Position numbers and translations under genes: made by a program. Of a stretch of DNA of 30,123 nucleotides, positions 1-6,342 are shown piece after piece. How positions within the stretch are numbered: the stretch's first letter is position 1; every line of letters starts with the position of its first letter. Source of the stretch: a virus. A model generated the notes under the pieces. The model worked only from the letters and a program-made list of their open reading frames with translations. It was not told where the DNA came from and made no database searches. The stretch lies in the IMG/VR virus record IMGVR_UViG_3300036826_000247, positions 1-30,123 of that record; one strand, written 5' to 3'.

Positions 1-1
1 G

Positions 2-97
2 GCGGGCGACATGTCGATCGACGAGTCAAAGCGCACGCTGGACCTATTCGCCACCGAGGTCATGCCCCAGTTGGGGAGCGCCGCCGTCACCGGCTGA
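2..97 (+). CDS. LLM-class flavin/F420-dependent oxidoreductase, C-terminal end (partial)
   Basis: The plus strand is open from the window edge to a TGA at 95-97. The 31 residues include 'DLFATEVMPQL', which resembles the last helix of luciferase-like monooxygenases (family ends such as '..LFATEVMPAL'). This family uses flavin or F420 as hydride carrier. Only the tail is present, so the exact enzyme cannot be named. It is the only recognisable host-type gene and suggests that chromosome, not phage, lies to the left. Because only 31 residues are seen, the family assignment rests on pattern recognition. Confidence 0.55.
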   Translation, partial: AGDMSIDESKRTLDLFATEVMPQLGSAAVTG

Positions 98-103
98 TCA
101 CGA

Positions 104-129
104 AGAGCAGCGGAATAGATTCTGCGTGT
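104..129 (+). repeat. Degenerate tRNA-like fragment, inverted relative to the intact tRNA
   Basis: Bases 104-116 on the plus strand (AGAGCAGCGGAAT) are identical to the minus strand of the tRNA at 221-209. The match continues imperfectly, with one base missing, to about 129. The copy covers the D-stem 3' side, the anticodon arm and the start of the variable region. Its own anticodon loop would have 6 rather than 7 bases. It may be a tRNA remnant or an old attachment-site scar. Confidence 0.5.
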
Positions 130-168
130 TCTCACCGCAATCCAGAGCGGCAATTTGCAGGGACTTCA

Positions 169-242
169 TGCCGGAGGAGGGACTCGAACCCCCGACACGC
201 GGATTATGATTCCGCTGCTCTAACCGACTGAGCTACTCCGGC
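169..242 (-). tRNA. tRNA with CAU anticodon (Met, or Ile2 if lysidine-modified)
   Basis: Read on the minus strand, all arms can be drawn: a 7-bp acceptor stem GCCGGAG/CTCCGGC, D stem GCTC/GAGC, anticodon stem GCGGA/TCCGC around the 7-base loop ATCATAA, and T arm GGGGG-TTCGAGT-CCCTC. The discriminator base is A and CCA is not encoded. The loop places CAU at 34-36. Elongator Met and the lysidine-modified AUA-reading Ile tRNA share this anticodon, and sequence alone does not separate them here. tRNA genes are common integration sites, and this one lies at the host/prophage edge, but its 5' side faces the prophage, which is unusual for an attachment site. Confidence 0.93.
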
Positions 243-743
243 GGGGCGCACCATCTTACTGTCCTGTGGGTACAGCTCAGGCTCGGTCGGGCGGTCGATC
301 AGCTCCCAGTAGATGCACCGCCATTCGCCGCGCGGGCCCTTCTGCGGAGCGACGTGCAGGACGCCGGCGGCGAGCAGTCGCTGCTCGTGACGCATCATCG
401 AGTTGATCTTCTTGCGGGCGTCGTCACGCGTGCGAATCCCCGGCCAGAGCTGCTTGGCGATCTGGTAGCGACTCGCGAACCCGTGGGCCTGCTTGGTCTG
501 GGCGGCCCACTTCGCGCACACGCGGTAGTACGCGGAGGAATGCTCGAGCACCCGCTTGTCGAGCCTCTCGCGTCCCGAGGCGGCCAGCAGCCGCTCCGCT
601 ACCTCCTCGTCGGAGAGCAGGTGGAGATCGCCACGGTCGGGCAGCCCGGGCATTTCCAGGTGGTTCCAGCGCCGCCTGGCCCACTCGCGCCTGCGGCGGC
701 GAGCCTCAGTCGCGCGCTCGCTGCGAGCACCCGCGGCGGTCAC
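204..743 (-). CDS. Winged-helix-like DNA-binding protein (unknown) running into the tRNA
   Basis: 179 residues from a GTG start. The N-terminus is very basic (residues 8-26, Arg-rich). The C-terminal half ('SRYQIAKQLWPGIRTRDDARKKINSMM' region, then a hairpin-like 'EWRCIYWEL') looks like a winged helix-turn-helix as in replication or regulatory proteins; no family was recognised. The last 13 codons read through the 5' half of the tRNA on the same strand, giving the low-information tail 'AGVAQSVRAAES'. The authentic 3' end may therefore have been replaced when this DNA was joined to the tRNA. A LexA-like operator lies 47 bases upstream of the start. Candidate roles are an SOS-controlled antirepressor, excision or replication gene; this is inference. 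Confidence 0.6.
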   Translation of the reverse strand: MTAAGARSERATEARRRRREWARRRWNHLEMPGLPDRGDLHLLSDEEVAERLLAASGRERLDKRVLEHSSAYYRVCAKWAAQTKQAHGFASRYQIAKQLWPGIRTRDDARKKINSMMRHEQRLLAAGVLHVAPQKGPRGEWRCIYWELIDRPTEPELYPQDSKMVRPAGVAQSVRAAES

Positions 744-789
744 GCCGCCCGCCTCGATGTTTCGCTCGCTAAGAGCGCGAATGCCGCCG

Positions 790-805
790 CCGAACGTCCG
801 TTCGG
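790..805. promoter_or_regulatory. LexA/SOS-box-like inverted repeat
   Basis: CCGAACGTCCGTTCGG has 7-bp arms around a 2-bp centre and contains CGAAC-N4-GTTCG, the core of the Gram-positive/mycobacterial SOS box. It sits about 47 bases before the GTG of the minus-strand gene ending at 204, where a promoter would be expected. No convincing -35/-10 pair could be fixed. Confidence 0.5.
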
Positions 806-952
806 TGCGCTACAGTCGGTGGCAGCCGCCGAGTTGTGTCCTGGCCGGGACCACATGCTCGGCGGTTTTGTACGTCATGGCGCCGCCGCGGGCAACCGAC
901 AAATTCGGCACTTCCCGCAACGTGAGTGTTTTTCGGTGTGCCGGGGGACGGG

Positions 953-1195
953 CTACGCGGCGGCTTCGTCGTCGACGAGCTCGCGCAGGCAACGGTCCTT
1001 GATCCACCAGATCGTTGCCTGGACGACGCCGTACTCGGCGGCGAGGGCTTTCTGGGTCTCGCCCTTAGCGACGCGAGCGCCTGTCTGAGGGTCATAGCCG
1101 AGGCGTCGCATGATCTCGGGGTACTGGTGTGGGCGAATTTTGCCCGTACCCGGAGGGCGGCCGATTCGCCGCGGCTGATTGGCATCGACGGTCAT
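953..1195 (-). CDS. Small helix-turn-helix protein
   Basis: 80 residues from the ATG at 1195, the start at which the protein-like sequence begins ('MTVDANQPRRIGRPPGTGK'). The N-terminus carries an AT-hook-like 'GRPPGTGK'. Residues about 47-70 ('ETQKALAAEYGVVQATIWWI') form a typical HTH like those of resolvase/transposase-type DNA-binding domains: a helix with 'ALAAEYGV' followed by a recognition helix 'QATIWWIK'. No catalytic domain follows. It is probably a phage regulator or DNA-binding protein. The 744-952 gap downstream shows no convincing gene. Upstream, 153 bases separate it from a divergent small gene, enough room for both promoters. Confidence 0.65.
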   Translation of the reverse strand: MTVDANQPRRIGRPPGTGKIRPHQYPEIMRRLGYDPQTGARVAKGETQKALAAEYGVVQATIWWIKDRCLRELVDDEAAA

Positions 1196-1348
1196 CGAGT
1201 CCCTGAGCGTAGGGCCAGCGGGACTCAGCGCGCCAGGGCCAGATGGCGGAGTTTCCAGGATTTTCTCAATTACGCTCTGAGGCGACAGTGAAGGGCCGGG
1301 CGGCGCTCGTCTCGCCCCCGGCCGCGGCCCACAGGAGCAGAAGATCCC

Positions 1349-1543
1349 ATGAGCACCGACGAGGCTATCGCTCGCGCTCAGCATCACGCCCATAGAGCCG
1401 AGCAGCTGCTCGGCTTCATCGACTTCGACAAGGCGCTGCAACGCGGCGATCTGCGCGACCCGCGCGATGGGCATGCCGGCGCTGCCGCGGGCGCACACGC
1501 CGCGCTGGCCCTCTACTACCAGCAGCAGACGCGGGCGACCTGA
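1349..1543 (+). CDS. Small hypothetical protein
   Basis: 64 residues. The ATG at 1349 follows CAGGAG with an 11-base gap. The sequence is helical and Ala/His/Gln-rich ('AIARAQHHAHRAEQLL' and 'AAGAHAALALYYQQQ'). Short proteins of this kind are common in actinophages, where the function is unknown. It is divergent from the HTH gene and convergent with the collagen-like gene. An overlapping minus-strand frame also looks helical, so orientation is not certain; the ribosome binding site is the main argument for the plus strand. Confidence 0.45.
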   Translation: MSTDEAIARAQHHAHRAEQLLGFIDFDKALQRGDLRDPRDGHAGAAAGAHAALALYYQQQTRAT

Positions 1544-1549
1544 AGCGGC

Positions 1550-1587
1550 GGGGGCCGCCCGGTCCGCTAGACACGACGACGGCCCCC
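1550..1587. terminator. Candidate bidirectional terminator hairpin
   Basis: GGGGGCCG at 1550-1557 can pair with CGGCCCCC at 1580-1587 (8 bp, all G-C, 22-base loop). It lies exactly between two convergent gene ends (1543 and 1594). No T-tract follows, so intrinsic termination is plausible rather than shown. Confidence 0.4.
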
Positions 1588-1593
1588 ACGTTC

Positions 1594-2463
1594 TCAGCGC
1601 GGTTCAGCGACCCGCGTGCACACCACGTACGTCCACAGCCGCCACGGGATGAGCGCTGCTGATACTGCGCGCGCGACCCAGGTGTTGCCCTCGGGGTAGC
1701 TGGCGGTGATCATCGCCGCGTCGTCGGGCAAGGTCCGGGCGCCGCCGCCGACCACCACCCCCGACGCGCACGACACGGACCCGGCCTGCGCGGTCGCGGT
1801 GGTTTCGGCCTGCGGCGCGTCGACGAACGTCTGCGTGTCCGTGACGCCGGACGGTCCCTGTGCGCCAGCGGGGCCCTGGGCGCCCGTCTCGCCCTGCGGG
1901 CCCGTGGGTCCGCGCTCGCCCTGTAGGCCGCGCGGGCCGCGCGCGCCCTGGGCGCCGGTGTCGCCCGCGGGACCCGCCTGACCGGTCGTGCCGGCGGGGC
2001 CGGGTGATCCTGTGCTGCCGGGGCTTCCTGCGGGACCCTGGGCCCCGGTGTCGCCCTTCTGGCCGGCGCTGCCCGCCGGCCCCTGCGCCCCGGCCTCGCC
2101 CGTGGCGCCCGGGAGGCCTGGGGTGCCTTCCTGGCCGTTGGTGCCGGGCACCCCGGGTATCCCTTGTTCGCCGCGCAGGTACTTGACGGTGTCGTCGGCT
2201 GTCGTCTTGGCCTGGTCGGCGGTGTGCTGGGCGAGGTCGGCCTGGTCGTGGGCGAGGTCGTTCTGTTCGCCGGCGGTGTGGATGGCCAGTAGCAGTGCGA
2301 CGCCGGTGAAGAGCGCCAGGCAGGCGACCGCCAGCCATGTCCACAGAAAGCGCTTGCGGGTCTGCTGAGCGGACTGCTCGATCGCTGAGACGCCGCGGTC
2401 GAGCAGGACCGTGGTGTCGTGGCTGTTAGACCCCGGTGTCGTGGGCGAATCGACGGAGCTCAT
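1594..2463 (-). CDS. Membrane-anchored collagen-like protein
   Basis: 289 residues. Residues 1-35 are hydrophilic. Residues about 39-61 form one hydrophobic membrane helix ('WTWLAVACLALFTGVALLLA'). Residues 65-95 are Asp/Gln/Thr-rich and probably coiled. Residues 98-205 are 36 uninterrupted Gly-X-Y triplets with many Pro, Lys-Gly-Asp and Gln. The last ~80 residues form a compact domain with 'SCASGVVVGGGAR', 'SYPEGNTWVARA' and 'YVVC'; the two Cys may bond. I have the impression that such end domains occur in actinobacterial collagen-like proteins. The N-in topology would put the triple helix outside the membrane. It is the last gene of the lysis cassette and overlaps the start region of its neighbour by 38 bases. 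It might trimerise and act in lysis or alter the lysogen surface; function unknown. Confidence 0.8.
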   Translation of the reverse strand: MSSVDSPTTPGSNSHDTTVLLDRGVSAIEQSAQQTRKRFLWTWLAVACLALFTGVALLLAIHTAGEQNDLAHDQADLAQHTADQAKTTADDTVKYLRGEQGIPGVPGTNGQEGTPGLPGATGEAGAQGPAGSAGQKGDTGAQGPAGSPGSTGSPGPAGTTGQAGPAGDTGAQGARGPRGLQGERGPTGPQGETGAQGPAGAQGPSGVTDTQTFVDAPQAETTATAQAGSVSCASGVVVGGGARTLPDDAAMITASYPEGNTWVARAVSAALIPWRLWTYVVCTRVAEPR

Positions 2464-2710
2464 CGGTCAGCCGGCCGACCTGATCGCGCAGCTCGCCGAT
2501 CTGGCCGCGCAGCTCGGCGTTCTCTGTGCGCAGGTCGTCGACACGCTGGCGCAGCTCGTCGTTGAGAGCGGCCATGTCGCGCAGCACCGAGGATTGCGTG
2601 TCGACGACCGTCTTGGTGTCGTTGGATCGCCAGGACAGGGCCGCGAAGATGATCCCCGCGAGGCCGAGGATGCTCGTCACGATCGCGATCAGCGCCCCGG
2701 CGTCCACCAT
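2426..2710 (-). CDS. Small membrane protein with coiled coil (lysis cassette)
   Basis: 94 residues. Residues about 5-26 ('GALIAIVTSILGLAGIIFAALSW') are one membrane helix with little N-terminal tail. Residues about 35-88 are heptad-like charged sequence ('LNDELRQRVDDLRTENAELR'), a clear coiled coil. This shape fits an accessory holin, a holin regulator or a spanin-like tether, and similar proteins sit beside holins in actinophages. Start ATG at 2710; 27 bases after the holin stop. Confidence 0.65.
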   Translation of the reverse strand: MVDAGALIAIVTSILGLAGIIFAALSWRSNDTKTVVDTQSSVLRDMAALNDELRQRVDDLRTENAELRGQIGELRDQVGRLTDELRRFAHDTGV

Positions 2711-2737
2711 CAGCGTCCAACGCAGCCACCGCCGCGA

Positions 2738-3010
2738 TCAGTCGGAGGCCCGAGGACGATCCTCTGATGCGGCGCGCTGAATCTCGCTGCGGTCGAGGAC
2801 CTGTTCCACGGCCACCGGTCGTGGCCCGGCGGCCGGAGAGACGACCTGCCGGATCCCGAGCGCCGACGCGACGGGGGCGACGATCGCGACGATGGTGTCG
2901 GCGGTCAGGTCGGCGCCGGTGGCGAGGGCGAGGATCAGCAGGGCGATGCTGGTCAGCAGGCCGATCGCGGCGGCCGGCTCGGTCCAGAAGCGTTCCGCGA
3001 TGACCTTCAT
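2738..3010 (-). CDS. Holin (two membrane helices)
   Basis: 90 residues. The start 'MKVIAERFWTEPAAAIGLL' leads into a first hydrophobic helix (about 12-33) and a second around 39-57 ('ADTIVAIVAPVASALGI'), followed by a charged tail. Position, size and topology match small phage holins that form pores in the cytoplasmic membrane to release or activate the endolysin. It follows the 54-residue gene with an ATGA overlap and lies one gene from the endolysin. Family membership is inferred from topology and context. Confidence 0.7.
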   Translation of the reverse strand: MKVIAERFWTEPAAAIGLLTSIALLILALATGADLTADTIVAIVAPVASALGIRQVVSPAAGPRPVAVEQVLDRSEIQRAASEDRPRASD

Positions 3011-3171
3011 CCGTCGTCCGCCTCGGGGGCGGCCTCGGTGCGGCGCTCCTCCTCGATCTCGTCGGCGAGCTCGAGGTCGAGCTTGCCCTCTATCTGCGCG
3101 AGGCGCTCGGGGCCAAGCTGCTCGTCGTTGCCGAGCTCGTGCTCGTTTGCTTCTGTCATTCCGTCAGTCAT
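3007..3171 (-). CDS. Small acidic protein between endolysin and holin
   Basis: 54 residues, ATG at 3171 (a second in-frame ATG at 3159). The sequence is strongly acidic and Leu-rich ('LGPERLAQIEGKLDLELADEI') with no membrane segment, probably one long helix. It overlaps the endolysin end by 8 bases and its stop overlaps the holin start as ATGA, so it is translated within the cassette. Function is unknown; an endolysin or holin partner is possible from position alone. Confidence 0.6.
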   Translation of the reverse strand: MTDGMTEANEHELGNDEQLGPERLAQIEGKLDLELADEIEEERRTEAAPEADDG

Positions 3172-4234
3172 CGGGGAACCTCACGAGGCCGAATCCGGCC
3201 GTCCACGCCCCCCAGCCGCGCTTGCGCTTGGCGACGCAGCCGCCGTTGTACTGGCTGCCCTCGGAGCCCGGCGACGTGTTGCCTTCGACGGTCTCGCCTG
3301 TGTCGCGGTCGTAGATGACGCCGGTGTGGTCTGAGCCCAGGAAGGCGTGGTCGCCGGCGTGCACCTTGGACGGGTCTGAGGTCCAGCCCTTGTAGATGCC
3401 CTTGCCCTGCTTGGCCAGCGAGACATTGGAGGCGACGCTGGCGGTGACAGAGCCGTCGGCGCCGTTGTCCCAGCTCGAGCAGCCGGCGAAGCAGGCACAC
3501 CACGGGACCCCGTCGGCGCCGTAGACGCGTTTCTGCCAGCCCGACGGCTGCGGGCTGCCGCGATTCGATCCAGCCGGGCTCTCCGACACGCCCAGATACG
3601 AGTCGAGCCAGTCCTTGCAGCGGGCGCGACTGCTCTTGGTGGTCGAGCCGTCGTGGATGACCTGCCCGTACTTGTTGTGCGTCTCCTCGTAGGAGTCCCA
3701 CGCCGAGCCGTAGTGCGTGGCGATACACAGGTTCTGGTAGCGCGTGGAGCGCTGGTTGTCCTTGTTCTCCTGGTCGCTCGAGGACTTGATCAGCGAGTAG
3801 AGCTTCTGGCGCCGGGCGACGAGCCAGTCGGAGTTGGCGGTCTTGCGTGCCTTCTGGGCGTCGTCGGCGGACTTGCCGTCGCCGCCGATCATCAGATAGC
3901 CCTCGCGCTCCTCGATGTAGGACTTCTCGGTGTCGGTGCCGCCGTTGGCCGGCAGCGTGTACTCGTGCTTGGCGGTGGCGTTGTTGAGGTTGTTGTCGGA
4001 GAGCGTGTCGTAGCGGGCCTTGCGGTTGTTGGTGTTCCAGCCGGGCTTGACGCCGTCGACTTGGCCCTCGGCGCAGCGCTTGATGTAGTTGCGCTGCCCG
4101 GTCAGCCAGTTGCGCGCCGCCATCTTGCGGTTGTCCTGGGCTTGCGTAAATCCGGCCCAGTCGGTGATCGCGCGCAGGGTGCCGTACTCGTCCCAGTAGT
4201 GGCGCTCGGTATCGGTCAGGTCGCTGTAGGCCAT
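3164..4234 (-). CDS. Endolysin with C-terminal CHAP domain
   Basis: 356 residues. The C-terminal ~125 residues are a CHAP (NlpC/P60-like cysteine amidase/endopeptidase) domain: catalytic Cys246 in 'PWCACF', His303 in 'GSDHTGVI', and a polar 'VEGNTS' near 317-320. The enzyme should cut peptidoglycan peptide or amide bonds at lysis. The N-terminal ~215 residues are polar and helical, with three loosely similar stretches ('RNWLTGQRNYIK', 'SDWLVARRQKLY', 'KDWLDSYLG') that may be a repeated wall-binding unit; I do not recognise a family. A strong AAAGGGGG ribosome binding site precedes the ATG. It is the first gene of the lysis group and is divergent from the methyltransferase. Confidence 0.85.
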   Translation of the reverse strand: MAYSDLTDTERHYWDEYGTLRAITDWAGFTQAQDNRKMAARNWLTGQRNYIKRCAEGQVDGVKPGWNTNNRKARYDTLSDNNLNNATAKHEYTLPANGGTDTEKSYIEEREGYLMIGGDGKSADDAQKARKTANSDWLVARRQKLYSLIKSSSDQENKDNQRSTRYQNLCIATHYGSAWDSYEETHNKYGQVIHDGSTTKSSRARCKDWLDSYLGVSESPAGSNRGSPQPSGWQKRVYGADGVPWCACFAGCSSWDNGADGSVTASVASNVSLAKQGKGIYKGWTSDPSKVHAGDHAFLGSDHTGVIYDRDTGETVEGNTSPGSEGSQYNGGCVAKRKRGWGAWTAGFGLVRFPDD

Positions 4235-4269
4235 AGCGCCCCCTTTCGGTGGGTTAGGGTCCGCGGCCG

Positions 4270-5049
4270 ATGTGGCGCCGCCGCAAGCCGCTGCCGATCC
4301 CGCCGGCGCAGTTGCGCGACCTGATCGGCGGCAGCCCCCCAGAGGACTTCGACAACCCCGGCGGCGGGCTCGTCTACCCCTACCTGCCCGAGACCGCCTA
4401 CGAGTCGGTGCTGGACTTCGGGTGCGGCTGCGGGCGTGTCGCCCGTCAGCTCATCCAGCAGGACCCGCGACCCCAGCGTTACCTGGGGGTTGACCTGCAC
4501 GCCGGCATGATCGACTGGTGCAAGCGCGAGCTCGCGCCGCACGCGACCGGGTTCGGGTTTGAGCACCAGGACATCCACAGCCCCGGGCTCAACCCGGATG
4601 GCGCTCACCGGGTGCTGCCGTTCCCTGCCGGTGACGGCGAGTTCTCGCTGGTCAACGCGATCAGCGTGTTCACGCATCTCGCCCAGGACCAAGCCGAGCA
4701 TTACCTGCGCGAAGCCGCCCGGGTGCTGCGCCCGGACGGCTACCTGCACGCCACCTGGTTTCTGTTCGACAAGACGAGCTTCCCGATGATGCAGCCGTTC
4801 CAGAACGCGCTGTTCATCAACGAAGCCGACCCGTCCAACGCGGTGATCTTCGACCGGGCCTGGGTGCTCGATGCCGCGCGCAGCGCCGGACTCATGCTCA
4901 CGCATGCCGTGGCGCCGGAGATCCGCGGGTTTCACTGGCATCTCGTCATGCGTCCCGTGATCGCGGGCGACGTCGAGGTTGAACTCCCGGCTGATGACGC
5001 GCCAGTCGGATCGCATCCTCCTCCCCTCATCCCGTCTAGCCGACCCTGA
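4270..5049 (+). CDS. Class I SAM-dependent methyltransferase (moron)
   Basis: 259 residues. Motif I is 'VLDFGCGCGR' (residues 47-56), followed by the acidic residue after strand 2 in 'GVDLHAGM' (Asp75), 'FPAGDGEFSLVNAISVFTHL' as motif IV-like, and 'AARVLRPDGYLHATWFLFD' as the strand-5 region. This is a small-molecule or glycan type Methyltransf_11/25 fold rather than a DNA methylase, since no DPPY-like motif is seen. The substrate is unknown. It is the only plus-strand gene between 1.6 and 29 kb. It lies 35 bases from the divergent endolysin and overlaps the tail-fibre gene by 14 bases tail to tail, which fits a later insertion that could be expressed in the lysogen. Fibre, sugar or surface methylation are possibilities. 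Confidence 0.8.
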   Translation: MWRRRKPLPIPPAQLRDLIGGSPPEDFDNPGGGLVYPYLPETAYESVLDFGCGCGRVARQLIQQDPRPQRYLGVDLHAGMIDWCKRELAPHATGFGFEHQDIHSPGLNPDGAHRVLPFPAGDGEFSLVNAISVFTHLAQDQAEHYLREAARVLRPDGYLHATWFLFDKTSFPMMQPFQNALFINEADPSNAVIFDRAWVLDAARSAGLMLTHAVAPEIRGFHWHLVMRPVIAGDVEVELPADDAPVGSHPPPLIPSSRP

Positions 5050-5674
5050 TGGGTGTCGCCGACAGCCATCGGTTCTGAAAGTAAGTCTGCCCGGCGCTGA
5101 CCTTGTATTTGGCGGTCAGCGCACCGGCGGCGGTGACCGTCTTTCGCCGTCGGCGGATGATGGGGACCTCTATGCCGGCGGCTGCCGCCATCACGCCGCG
5201 CGCCGCGTCGTTGTCGCTGGCGGCAATTGCGCCGATGTCGTAGCTCATCAGAGCTGCGATGCCGGCGTTGCTGTTGTTCAGGTGCCAGCCGTGGTCGACG
5301 ATGTAGTCGCCGGCCAGCGGCAGGGTGACGATAGGCCCCGCGGTGGTCAGCGCGGTATAGGCCGTCGAGGTGCAGGACTCCACGGCCGTGATCTCGGCGT
5401 ACAGCAGGCCGCCGCCGACCGTCTCCCACTTGTAGGTGCCGGGGGCGGCGGCGCGATACCGCAGGTGCCAGATGACGCCGTTGGTGGCGTCGGCGAGGTA
5501 GTAGACCTCCTGGCCATCGACCGGCGACCCGGGGAGCGATGCGATCAGCGGCGGCTGCAGCGACGAGATGCCGTCGAGCTTGAGCGCCAGCGCCTTCTGC
5601 TGGTCCATCCCGGCCGGCGGGTCCGAGCCGGTGTAGAACGGCAGCCCGAGGTTCGGGGTGAGCGTCAGTGCCAT
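5036..5674 (-). CDS. Tail-fibre-like protein
   Basis: 212 residues from the ATG at 5674. The start 'MALTLTPNLGLPFYTGSDPP' and the following 'GMDQQKALALKLDG' resemble the N-terminal attachment part of actinophage fibre proteins. The middle 'SPVDGQEVYYLADATNGVIWHLRY' is typical of phage receptor-binding proteins. The rest is Gly/Ala/Thr-rich beta sequence suited to a trimeric tip. It follows tail protein I with a TGATG junction, the usual place for the fibre. Host receptor not predictable. Confidence 0.7.
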   Translation of the reverse strand: MALTLTPNLGLPFYTGSDPPAGMDQQKALALKLDGISSLQPPLIASLPGSPVDGQEVYYLADATNGVIWHLRYRAAAPGTYKWETVGGGLLYAEITAVESCTSTAYTALTTAGPIVTLPLAGDYIVDHGWHLNNSNAGIAALMSYDIGAIAASDNDAARGVMAAAAGIEVPIIRRRRKTVTAAGALTAKYKVSAGQTYFQNRWLSATPIRVG

Positions 5675-6342
5675 CAGCCGGGCTCCTTTTCTACGAGGCG
5701 GTCCCAGGTCGAGTAGTCCGCGACGACGTCGGTCCAAGTGGCGTTCTCGGCGACGACTTCCTGCCAGTCCTGGCCTTCGACCTGGCGGAAGGTCAGCACG
5801 ATCCCGGCCGGTTTCTGGGCCATCAGCGCAGCGAGGACGGCGTCGGGGTCGGGGGTCTCGTCGTCGAGGGTGACGACCTCCAGCGTGTATGGGGGGTCGT
5901 CTGCGTCGGGGTCGCGTTCGCGGAAGTAGACGGTCTTGGTGCCGGTGAGGTAGAAGCCGGCGGCGGCGCGAATCGAGGCGGTGGTCCCGCGCTTCTGGGC
6001 GGCGAGGCTGACGATGATGGAACGGGCCTGGTCCTCGGTGGCGGTGGCCGGGATGTTGGCTCCGACAAGCTGGGCCAGCCATGGCAGCGCCCACGCCGGG
6101 CAGCGCGCCGGGTCCAGGAGCGGCGAGAACGGCGGGGAGCCGTCTGCGGGGTCGAAGACCTGCTGCAGCTGGATGAGGCCGCGCGACATGGCTTCGGCGA
6201 GGTGAGCGTGCGCGTAGCCGTGGGCCTCGTCGCCGGGGGCGATCTGGTCGGTGCGGTCCTCGAGCCGCTGCCCCATGGGGGTGTGGTTCGGCGGGCTGCC
6301 GATGCGGGTGGCGGGCGGGTAGACGAGCGGCGGGAAGGTCAT
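5674..6342 (-). CDS. Phage tail protein I (gpI-like baseplate protein)
   Basis: 222 residues from the ATG at 6342, overlapping the baseplate J stop as ATGA. The core 'CPAWALPWLAQLVGANI' followed by 'QARSIIVSLAAQKRGTTASIRAAAGFYLTG' is the hallmark of the P2 gpI/tail protein I family ('..LPWLA..' then 'R..I......KGT..A'), which joins the baseplate wedge to the tail fibres. The conserved order gp25-like, J, I, fibre supports the call. The C-terminus 'DYSTWDRLVEKEPG' looks like a short fibre-docking tail. Confidence 0.82.
   Translation of the reverse strand: MTFPPLVYPPATRIGSPPNHTPMGQRLEDRTDQIAPGDEAHGYAHAHLAEAMSRGLIQLQQVFDPADGSPPFSPLLDPARCPAWALPWLAQLVGANIPATATEDQARSIIVSLAAQKRGTTASIRAAAGFYLTGTKTVYFRERDPDADDPPYTLEVVTLDDETPDPDAVLAALMAQKPAGIVLTFRQVEGQDWQEVVAENATWTDVVADYSTWDRLVEKEPG

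Noticed and set aside
744-952. Possible small genes between the winged-helix-like and HTH genes
   Set aside because: Only short frames such as a 22-residue one were seen, without ribosome binding site support; the stretch probably holds the promoter and the LexA-like box.
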